Assembly: GCA_020465985.1 (NCBI GenBank)
Contig: JAANYP010007556.1
Location: forward strand, 1-64,000
DNA length: 64,000 nucleotides
From: Centrapalus pauciflorus
Taxonomy: Eukaryota; Streptophyta; Magnoliopsida; Asterales; Asteraceae
Direction: 5' to 3'
In this document: positions 55,027 to 64,000 of the stretch, in pieces
Layout: the number at the start of each line of letters is the position of its first letter
Numbering within the stretch: the first letter of the stretch is position 1
The notes under the pieces: model-generated
Seen by the model: the letters and a program-made list of their open reading frames with translations, nothing else
What the model was told of the DNA's origin: nothing
The model's database searches: none
Made by a program: the position numbers and the translations under genes

Positions 55027-55171
55027 TTTGCTGGAGATTAGATTTGAGAAGAATCAAGAAATTGGAAAGTAAAACAAAGCCAAAAAATCAAAAGGCGTTT
55101 TTGAAGACTCCTTGAGATGCAAATGTATGTTCTTGAGAATTAGAGTTACACAAATCGCTAAATTAACAATG

Positions 55172-55335
55172 TATGCAACTCACCAATCTGCATGTGTGGA
55201 GAATGCTATGGATTCGAGCTCCATTTCCCTCTCGGTACTTAGATCTTCCTCTAAAACGTCTCCCATTCCTCTTTCCTTTGTTCCGCCGACTACATTGATT
55301 GGATACCGCTGGGCCTGCCTACGCATAAAGTCTAA
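55172..55335 (-). pseudogene. Exon-like piece in the Helitron with strong donor
   Basis: A frame starting MRRQAQRYPINVVGG and continuing through an acidic stretch (DVLEEDLSTEREMELES) ends at GATTG/GTGAGT. No family recognised. Confidence 0.45.
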
Positions 55336-56331
55336 GGATTCTCCCATAAACAAATTGACTTATCCCAATAACACGAACCAACAATGAAATTTAAATCAAT
55401 TTTACAACAAAAGCACCAAACTCAGCTAGATCATTAACTGTTGAGCAGATTGCTGATTTTGCTTGCAATAACGAACACATGACCAAAAGCATAAAAAATG
55501 AAACAAACCTATAATTGAATCCCATATGAGTTACTTGAATCTCACAATAGGAAATAAAGAAGGGAACAACCTTATATAAATGGTAGACCTCTGTTGCATA
55601 AATCATGTAGTAGGCCCCTAGGAAGTTAAGACAAAAACTTAGTACCCAAGTACTTAACAGAAATCTTGGGTATGTTAATTTTACCACCTAAGAAAACGTG
55701 TCAAACTGGATTGCTTTATTAGCACAAAAAGTGATGGACCTAGAGTAAGAGAGCATTACATACAAATCAATCACTAAACTTCTGAATTTGTGTAGATCCA
55801 ATTATATTTTGCAATTTGTGTTTTAATTTACAACTCTTCCAAACCAAATAATATTACAGACAAACAATATACATCATACTAATAAACAATGTAATAAACT
55901 ATAATAAAATCACATACACCAATTCTGAGCTTTTCACATTAAAAGAAAGCACTAATCATTGTTTGCAAGAACTAAGTCGTATATATAGGCTTAGTTTAAT
56001 CAATACATTTTATGCCATGAGCATCATCGTTGTTTGCATTCATAACTTTAGGAGGCTCTAGAATCATAAAAATATTCTCACAAATCATGATAAAAAGTTG
56101 ACTGGAAAATTAAGAGCATGACAATGTCTTGTACGGTTTGCCTACAAAAAGACATTGTTTTCTCACAAATTAAAGGCGCAGCAGAAGTAAAAACATTCTA
56201 ATAACATAACAATATAAGTAAACGGTAGCATATTAACATAAAAATGATAATAAACATTATAAAATCATATTAACTAACAATAAAAATGAAAGAGTCGGCT
56301 CAAACACCTTTAAACGGGTTGCATGTCATAC

Positions 56332-56380
56332 CTCTGCTAATAGGATGAATCGCCATGAGTCCCACGTCAACAGACCCTCA
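56332..56380 (-). pseudogene. Exon-like piece in the Helitron
   Basis: Open frame GLLTWDSWRFILLAE before GAG/GTATGA on minus. Family unknown; its splice-site edges suggest a captured exon. Confidence 0.35.
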
Positions 56381-57100
56381 TTTTTTAAGTTACCCTATTA
56401 GGAAAGAAAATATATAACATAGTAAAATCATAACTAAAAAAAGCAAATAAGAATCATTTCACATAAAAAAATTGTTAGGTGCATATCATAATGAACATAC
56501 TAATCTAGCAAATGGTATTTTAGCTATTTATGCACAATCAAACACATAGATTAGACTAAAAGTTATCGAAGACAAATTAAGTGAGTATCCAGACATGCAA
56601 ATGATTGCATAAAGTACAACGATTGGTAATATACTTCTGCACTGCTACATCCAATTTAATAGAAGTTGAACAACCGCAAAAAAAAACATTTATGGCTACT
56701 ATCATATATAATTGATAGTTGATGGGGCTATGTTAAATCACAATGAAATGATAACGGTGAACACAAACTCATCATAAAACTAATTAAACTAATAAGGTCA
56801 TATGGTGCTTCTGGTTTTCCATGTCTCCGTTAAGGAATATGAAGATTTTTACAAAACATAGTAAATAAATTGGAAATAAGAAAATTTTGTATCTGGTTAT
56901 CAATCTAGTACATATATGCAAACATAAATAAAGATAATGTTGTATCTGTTTACTTGCTTGACGCAAAGTTATATTGGAAAAATAAACCAAATGGAAGAAA
57001 AAATAAAACAGAAATAGAATTAAAACGTAAGGGTAAAGATGGAATCAACTGGTTCATAAACATGAGTGTATGTGTGTATATTGAGAGAAAGAGAATTAAC

Positions 57101-57164
57101 CTTTGAGATGCAGAGGTGCTCATTAATAGGGTTGTATAAAACTATCAATTGCGTCCTCAAACCC
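57101..57164 (-). pseudogene. Exon-like piece in the Helitron
   Basis: Bounded by TTCTAG/GG and CAAAG/GTTAAT on minus. One frame is open (LRTQLIVLYNPINEHLCISK). Its phase does not fit the 57440-57529 frame, so they may not be joined. Family unknown. Confidence 0.4.
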
Positions 57165-57439
57165 CTAGAAATGGAGTTTTTGTACAGTCAATTCAAAATC
57201 ATATTGCACCAAACGAACTCGTAAGAACCTAAACTAACTGAATAAATCCAGAAGTTTTGATGTATAAAATCGAATGTCAACAGAAATTCAAATAATTTGG
57301 AAAGTGATAAGTGAAACCATTCAAACATGGTGAGTAAGAAGTGTGTAAGCACACAAAATTTCTATCGTTTCCTTCCGTCCCGTCACTATTGGAGCATTTG
57401 TAATAATCACAGTTCCACAAAAACAAGAGAATGAATTAC

Positions 57440-57529
57440 CTGAAACTTTTCTGGCGACCATTTGAAGTATCCTAAAGGAGCTTCCCAATCGTAAGAAACT
57501 GTTTGACGTTTGTTGATAGAAGTAAGCAT
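57440..57529 (-). pseudogene. Exon-like piece in the Helitron, consensus donor
   Basis: A frame from ATG, MLTSINKRQTVSYDWEAPLG..., runs to TTTCAG/GTAATT. Family not recognised. It is near the Helitron 5' end and may be part of a captured gene or the element's own leader. Confidence 0.4.
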
Positions 57530-59226
57530 TTGAGATCGCACTAATGCTATTGAGAGCGGAAGACGTTAGTCCTAATGGAACAAAAAGAATAGTAAAAGCA
57601 GCAGATTAAGAAAAGGATGAAAAAGAAGCATCACTCAAGCATAAACGATGATGATTAGAGAGGTTATCGCTCATCGTGTTTAGCGGGCCGGAAAGGAAAC
57701 ATCATTTTTCATCATCGAGTGTGATGTTTATGAGGTAGTTTTTTCAACTATTCTGCACGACCCCAAGATATACGGAGGGGTAGATGATAATGGGGCATAG
57801 TTTGCGCAGTTGAAGCATGCTTAAAAATGTTGTACATTAGGCTTTACCAGAAGTAAAACAATTAACACGGTCTAGATTAATTGTTGCAAGATCCAATGGC
57901 CCATATTGAAGGAGAGAATCACACTCTCTCTCCTTGTTGGGTAATATATAGGGGGAATTTCAACATATCTAATTTGATGTTAATTTTTTTAATTTTAAGT
58001 TTATATAGTTTTGAGGAAAAGATATATTTATTAAAGTTATACGTGTAATATACGGATTAATAAACTAGTAAGATTATAAGCTTGTAACATAGACTCATGA
58101 ATATATTTTAACAGCATGTCACCTAAAACTCCTCTTTGCACCAACAACCCCTTTCCCTTCAACCATCAAGTTGTCAAATTTGGTCTCTTTTCTAGGATCC
58201 TTGCAAAACAAACTATTTGAGTGAACATTATTCCCCACAGATTGACCAATAAAAAACAGGTACCCAAATTAATTTGAGGGGCTGGTTTGACCATCAATAA
58301 CTTGGCCGGCTAGTTTCAATTTTTCTAAACCATCACCATTGGTTTGGCATGCGTGGTGCGCCTTGTGATTTGAGGGTCCAAACATGCCTTTTAAGTTTTA
58401 AACCACAACAAACTACGCGTTACTAAAAAACTTGGAATATAAAAAGTTATTAATTAATTTTTTTGTTAGACCCTTGACAATGTTTGGTTATTAATCACAA
58501 AGTGAAAATAAAAGCTAGCTAGTATTCTTTAATATTAATGATACAAATCAAGTTTAAATGATAAAAAATGGTCCAAACTATCAAACAGTTTAAATGGTTT
58601 GGAAAACTAATCCATCCAGTTTAGTTATGAAAAAATCTCAAACCAAGTTTACTAATTTGGTCATGATAGCACCTCTAATTTCAAACCACAAGAAAGTATG
58701 ACATATTAATTACCATGCATGCATTATCTATTATTATTATTACTGTTATTATTATTATTGTGATTGTTTATCATAGCATAAATGCTACTTCATTTTTAGA
58801 AGCAATATAATGAACTTAAATATTATTAATGACCATCTTTTCCGTCTAAATAACTTCTAATTTAATTATAATAACAATTTTGGATGTCATAAATATTAGA
58901 AATTTCAACATATCTAATTTAATGTTAATTTTTTTAATTTTAAGTTTATATAGTTTTGAGGGAAAAAAATATTTATTAAAGTTATACGTGTAATACACAG
59001 ATTAATAAACTAGTAGGATTATAAGTGTGTAACATAGACTCAGAAATATATTTTAACAGCATGTCACCTAAAAATAGAAATGAACTGAAAGGTGCATAGT
59101 GTAAAAGTATAGTTTGTCCATTTCTTTTGTGTGATATTACTGTGTCTGTGATCGTCAATCTTAACATTACATATGGGAAAATATAAGAAAAGAAAGTGAT
59201 AAGGTGAGTGTAGAACGGGGTCGCAC

Positions 59227-60489
59227 CTCATGTGTTAAAGTGCTTCCACATGAGTTAGGTTGACAGATGGTAACATTTGAAATTGCACTGCATGCAGTAA
59301 GGATCAAGACAGCTCTAGACACTGCTTGTTGTGTAAACGTTATAATCTTCATGTTAACAACCTACAACGACCAAAAAGAAGTGCATTATGCTTTTAAAAA
59401 CTGATCAATATCCTATGGTCCAACAAGGATCGAATTCAAGAAAGCAGAACAAATAATTATAGTAATTGTCAAGTAAAAATTTTGTCTAATAGTAATTGAA
59501 TGGATGCTAGACAAAACTCTCTAAACATTGACTATGATCAAATTGAGTGTAAAATTGACACGACAGAGTATGCTACTTGCTCACCATACATATCATGAAA
59601 ATAAAATAAAAAGTAAAATGTATGAATGCAAAATCTAAATTCCCATGTAGTACACAAGGAACATATTTTGACATTAGCAATCACTTGGGTATATATCTAT
59701 GTATACACAAGTATATAACTGGGGCAATTAAAGTTTTTTATCTTCTGCAGCAAACTATTTGGTTTTTGTTTATGTGTAATCAAAATTATGAAATATAAGG
59801 AGGCTCCAGGCAATGACCATGGGTATAGGTAAATTGCCAGATCATATAATGATTCAATACTAGTTTTCCAGTGCGATAAAAAATTTTGTTTTTTTTTTAA
59901 ACTTATATTTACACTAGAAAAAAGAATTTCAGGGAATGTATGACTTCCATCCATCTCATTGTAGGTCTCTGACCATTACAGACGACCCATACATCAAAGT
60001 TATTGGGTTCATTTCGATATAGACAAAGGCCACTCCTGGGTTAAAATTCCGAAATACCCCTGTTAAAATCTTGTAAATTACACAAATATTTGTATCATTA
60101 TGTGGAATATATAATGCTGATATGACATTAGTTGTTGTTAGGTTGTAATTGTATTACGTTATGATAATTAAGGAAAGGGTGGTTGTTTAAAATCGAATTA
60201 TCAAAATAAATGTGAAAGAAAATTGAATTACCTGGACTTCCAAAATCCAACTTTTGTATTTTCTTGATGGAACCCTGACTGTGTTTCCAACCGGCTATAG
60301 GAATCGATGCCGAATTTGGCATTGGAGACAAAGCCAACCGTCGGGTCTACCCTTCTTTTTCTTGAAACCATATACTCTAACCACTCGTTGTCCTGCCGCC
60401 GTTGATTCTCCGATATTTTCTTCCTGACCTGTCATCGACGGTAACGCCACAACTCCTGAATCACGACTCTCCTCTGTACCCTCCATCAT
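59227..60489 (-). pseudogene. Broken AHL (AT-hook motif nuclear-localised) gene
   Basis: AHL proteins bind AT-rich minor grooves through AT-hooks and assemble through a PPC domain. Exon 1 (60489-60232): MEGTEESRDSGVVALP, then KKKKGRP (first AT-hook core) and DG. A one-base loss shifts the frame before LALSPMPNSASIPIAG. The second hook position reads HSQGSIKKIQKLDFGSPG, lacking the RGRP core. The exon ends at CCAG/GTAATT. PPC exon (59361-59227): NMKIITFTQQ and ISNVT.CQP, then TLTHE/GTGCGA, matching the AHL pattern MKIISFSQQ...ISNVTLRQP...TLTYE. The exon with the PPC start and the 3' exons were not found. Confidence 0.8.
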
Positions 60490-60609
60490 TTTCAGAACCC
60501 AAGAATCCAAGATCCTTAAACCAATTTTTAGGGGAAAACAATGAATGTAAGATAAATAAAGTATAAACTCCTTCCATATACAGTTTCGTAAATATAAAAA
60601 TGCAATCAT

Positions 60610-61320
60610 ATATGAATGTAAGATAAATAAAGTATAAACTCCTTCTATAATTTGATAGTCAGAACTTGTATGATTGAAAAAACAACTGAGACGAGAATTA
60701 CACTTCTTTGATTATGATTTTGGATGCAGCGGAGCATGCGCGAAACATCAATTTATGAAAAACGACCACTTTTTATGAAAAAAAAAATTGCAAGTGTTTC
60801 AAGAAAAAGAAAACAAGTTCAAGAAAAGAAAAGAAAAGAAACTGGTTCTGCAAGAAAAGAAGGTAAGAAAAAATAAAGCAGGAAAATACAACTAATTAAT
60901 TTGGGGATTTAATGTTAGGGTTAAACATGTAACGCGATATTTTCCACTTTTATCAATCTATGTAATAAAACGTCTTTAGCACAATTTATACAATAATGTT
61001 TGAACATATTATAATAAATACAATAACGTTTTTTATTTTTTATGGATCAATGCAATGAAATTATATTTAACATGATTTATTTAATAATATTTGAACTTAT
61101 TAAACAAACATGCAACATAATTTACCTATTTATTTGGTCATCCATTGATTTATAACCCACCATTAAAGAAAACTAGTTGGACACATCTATACCTATAAAA
61201 AATCATATCACTAAATTCAATTCTTTTATATAATAAGAGTTATGTTATAAAATTATCACTTGTTTCTATTATTCTATTATAATTATTTTCATAAAAAAAG
61301 TTTTATGGTAATCTTTGTCT
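60610..61320. other. Non-coding stretch
   Basis: A/G-rich (AAAGA repeats at about 60810-60840), then AT-rich. No gene recognised. Confidence 0.5.
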
Positions 61321-61324
61321 TAGA

Positions 61325-61692
61325 GGGTGTTTGGATTTGTGTTTGAAAAAGTGCTGCAACGTTTTGGAAACTAATAATCAGATAATTGCTGTAATAAAAA
61401 GTGCTGCGGAAATGTACCGTTTGGTTTAGCTTCTGCTGTTTGATATCATAATTATCAAATAATCAGTTTTTAAAGTGTTTGGATTTGCGTTTTTACTTGG
61501 AAAATGGCCAAATAATCACTTATTAAGCAAATAAGCTACAATTTTTAACTTATGAAAAAGTGTGGTAGGACAAACGCTAAACGCAAATGATCACTTATTA
61601 ACGTGTGCAATCCAAACACGTTAAACCAATTATTTGCGTTATTGTAACGTAATAAGCTAATAATCACGTTTATAACGCAAAACCAAACACCC
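61325..61692. mobile_element. TIR MITE, 368 bp
   Basis: Inverted ends GGGTGTTTGGATTTGTGTTT and ...AACGCAAAACCAAACACCC. Internal AATAATCA(C/G)TT repeats. No clear target duplication. Confidence 0.8.
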
Positions 61693-62096
61693 TTTTATTC
61701 CGACTGGGGATAGTAGTGACTTAAATAGAAATTACCACTAGTTAATCGTTGATAATATAGAAGTTGAAAATACCAATTTAATATAAAGTTAATTGATCTA
61801 CACTATAATATTTACTTTTTATTGAGACGATATAGTTTACCTGATTTAGGTCTTTATTATTATCTCTTGAACAAAATCATTATTCATTGTAAAGCTTATC
61901 ATTCAACAAAAAATTGTTATTTCTTTACCTTATCGTTCATCATAAGTTACTCAATTCATACATTTATAGCTAATAATGTTAGTCATTATTACATTCTCAT
62001 CATATCAATTATCTAATTTTTTAAAATTTCTCGTCAATATGTTTTTCTTACAATTGAACTCCTTCGGCCTGCTGCTGAGTTACATACACATACAAT

Positions 62097-62573
62097 GGTG
62101 TTCAAAAATATCCGAATCTGAGAGTCTGATATGAAAATCCGAATTCGGATGTAGATTTTGCGTTATCTCGGATTTTCTGTTTCCATATTTTTTTGAAATT
62201 TATTTGACTAAGCATAGTTATATTTTTTGATTTTATGTTTATAATGTAGATTTAATTTATTTATAACTCGTTAAATGCATTTTAATATATTGTGACATGT
62301 TTTTTTATTGTTTTAAGTTTAAAAAGTATAAAATATTTCGTTTGTGACTTAATGACTTTTTTTATACGTTAAGAGGTATACTATTTGTTTTGTATATTTG
62401 AATTCATTTTATAATTTAAAGTTTTAATAAAGAAAATTAAATTTTTGGATAATCCAAAATTTTACATATCCGCTAATCAGAATATCCAAAAATCGGATAT
62501 GGATCAGATAATAAATTTCATGTATTTGATTTTCGGATTATTTAAAAATCGGATAAATGTGAAAATGAACACC
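62097..62573. mobile_element. Probable hAT-like MITE K
   Basis: Short inverted ends GGTGTTCAAAAATATCCGAA and ...GGATAAATGTGAAAATGAACACC. Repeated ATCCGAAT/ATTCGGAT words inside, including one perfect ATCCGAATTCGGAT at 62138-62151. Confidence 0.6.
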
Positions 62574-63392
62574 CTCCCTCAAAGGCATAAGGCTCAAACA
62601 ATGGCAGGTTCATTAAAGTTCTTTTTCATATTTTCTTAACAAGCTAAGAAGTTGTTCATTAGTGATTACCAATTCATTTGTTTTGGGTTGCTAAACTTGT
62701 GGGGATGTGGCCCGTTCAAGTTTCAAAGAATCATTGCTAAGCTAATTATGTTTATGTTGCTTCCTTCATTTCGGTTTTGTCGGCTTAGCAAGACACCTTC
62801 TGCCGAACGAAGCCATTAAAATCCAAGTATTAAAAGTATGCTTCTGAGTTTGTATCTCAGTATGTAGAGAAGAGATATATGTTTGTTTTAAGTAGGGGTG
62901 GGGTGGAGCTTGAATGTCCAATAGCTTTAAATTCTCATGGTTTTGGTTGGGTTTTTTGTTAATATTTGATGAGTGGGCTAGTGTTTCGTGGGTTGGTGAT
63001 TTATATAGACTGGGCTAGTGTTTTCTTGTGGATTGATTTGTAAAGATTGGATGGACTTATGGACATTCAAGTGACACGATAACAATTTGCTTTTTAAAAT
63101 GTACCAATATAATACATGTATTTTTTAGGGTTAATATTGAAAAAACCCCCACAAACTTTCATGCAATTATCGATTAAGTCACTGAACTTTTTTTCCGAGT
63201 ATTTAAGTCCCCAAACAAAGTTTGTCTTATTCAAAACTATATATTTTTAACCTGTTACCTGCTTAACAGGTAAAACAAATAATTCCTCGAATAGTTTCTT
63301 ATTAAAAAAACCAACTTTATTTACCAATTTTAACGATTAAGTCACTTGACTTTCTTTTTTCTTGTTTTGGTCACTGTACCGTTTGCCGGTTA
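62574..63392. other. Non-coding stretch with a dispersed repeat
   Basis: 63150-63390 shares phrases (CGATTAAGTCACTGAACTTT, TTATTCAAAAC.ATATATTT) with 13470-13800. No gene recognised. Confidence 0.5.
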
Positions 63393-64000
63393 TGTAACAA
63401 CCCAATTATTTAAATGAGTAATTAATGTTATTGTATTAAAATACGATACGGAATATTAATTAAGTCCAAAACATATGAATGAATGTTGGTGTACGAATTT
63501 TTACGATATAAGTCTTGAATATGTAGAAAGGACTTTAAAAGAAATGCAAATAATTCCAAGGTAGAAATGGTAAATGTATGAAAGATGTGGGTTGGAAAGG
63601 AAAAAGAAGGAGAAACCTCCTTTTTCTTGCTTTATACATACGCAGGGAACACACACCCATATGTGTGTGTTCACCTTTTTACCAAAACTCCAAAATAGAG
63701 AGAAAAGAGAAGAAGAAGAAGAAATCAGATTTGTGGAAGCTTTTTGGTTATTTTGAAAGATCCAAGAGGTAACCTCATTTATTTATATAAATCTCTTGCT
63801 TGTTGTTCTCCTCTCCATCTTCGTTTGAAGAAGATGAGAAACCCAAATGGGTTTTTATGAATATTATGGAGAAATCGTTAGATCTTGAAGTATGATAGTG
63901 AAACATAGTAAGAATCATCATTTTAAACATAATATGCAAGTTTTATGAAGTTTGATGGGTTTTAGCTCAAAAACCCGAAAATGGAGTTTATGAACTCTCA
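63393..64000 (+). mobile_element. Start of a Ty3-type LTR, cut by window end
   Basis: TGTAACAACCCAATTATTTA matches the start of the LTR at 37366, and a purine/pyrimidine-rich leader follows as in that LTR. No coding part is in the window, so whether it is a 5' LTR or a solo LTR is open. Confidence 0.6.

Larger units (their letters stand above)
48143..57956 (-). mobile_element. Non-autonomous Helitron, 9.8 kb
   Basis: On minus it starts TCCCCCTATATATTACCC at 57956 and ends GTATTACACTAG at 48143, followed by T. A GC-rich hairpin CCTGTG-CGC-CGCGGG (with G-T pairs) lies 12 bp before the end, as Helitrons require. The uninterrupted duplicate at 58898 shows the empty site (AAATATTAGAAATTTCAACA); 5' T number differs by one. 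No RepHel or RPA frame is inside, so it depends on another element. Confidence 0.85.
47742..59072 (+). repeat. Local tandem duplication, one copy split by a Helitron
   Basis: Copy 1 is 47742-48142 plus 57957-58128. Copy 2 is 58513-59072, uninterrupted. Both start CTAGCTAGTATTCTTTAATA and end AACAGCATGTCACCTAAAA, in direct orientation and roughly 95 percent alike by eye. The spacer 58129-58512 separates them. Confidence 0.88.

Overview
This is a transposon-rich, AT-rich stretch of plant nuclear DNA, most likely from a eudicot. The plant assignment rests on GT-AG introns of 55-100 bp, a plant-type Helitron with Rep-helicase and RPA-like genes, a plant DUF659/hAT-derived gene, a chromovirus-type Ty3 LTR (start TGTAACAACCC), tRNA-derived SINEs, and fragments of plant alpha-tubulin and AHL genes. 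Species cannot be told. Only one ordinary-looking, complete host-type gene is visible (29468-31717, minus).

Layout. 1-10.9 kb: a Helitron on the minus strand. Its Rep-helicase gene (9029-4323) can be spliced from three exons and keeps the Rep HUH and two-Tyr motifs and the helicase motifs. Directly behind it is a multi-exon RPA1-like gene (4240 to about 526) that runs toward the left window edge. Its 2.27 kb first intron holds a 0.4 kb unit in three tandem copies. 12.2-13.2 kb: two gene-like 5' exon fragments on opposite strands. 13.8-14.5 kb: MITEs next to (TA)n. 15-29 kb: mostly non-coding, with foldback elements, microsatellites, a 29-bp poly-C tract, a TIR MITE at 27.1 kb, and a SINE split by a hAT MITE, each with its own target-site duplication.

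29.5-31.7 kb: single-exon hAT-derived DUF659 protein gene with a plausible promoter. 32.9-34.4 kb: two (TA)n-bounded elements. 34.4-39.9 kb: remnant of a Ty3/gypsy chromovirus (5'-truncated gag, chromodomain tail, 2.5 kb 3' LTR); the LTR carries a dense array of the palindrome TCCGAATTCGGA. 39.9-43.3 kb: five MITE-like elements joined end to end only by long (TA)n tracts, including a near-identical inverted pair. 45.0-46.2 kb: LINE remnant with a SINE inserted in it.

47.7-59.1 kb: a local tandem duplication; one copy is interrupted by a 9.8 kb non-autonomous Helitron (48143-57956) that carries an alpha-tubulin first-exon fragment and other exon-like pieces. The intact copy gives the empty site. 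59.2-60.5 kb: broken AHL (AT-hook/PPC) gene. 61.3-62.6 kb: two more MITEs. 63.4 kb to the end: start of another Ty3-type LTR.

How it works together: the left Helitron encodes the two protein types expected for Helitron rolling-circle transposition (Rep-helicase and a single-strand-binding protein). It could in principle supply functions in trans to non-coding Helitrons such as the one at 48-58 kb, but no terminal sequence match between the two was shown here.
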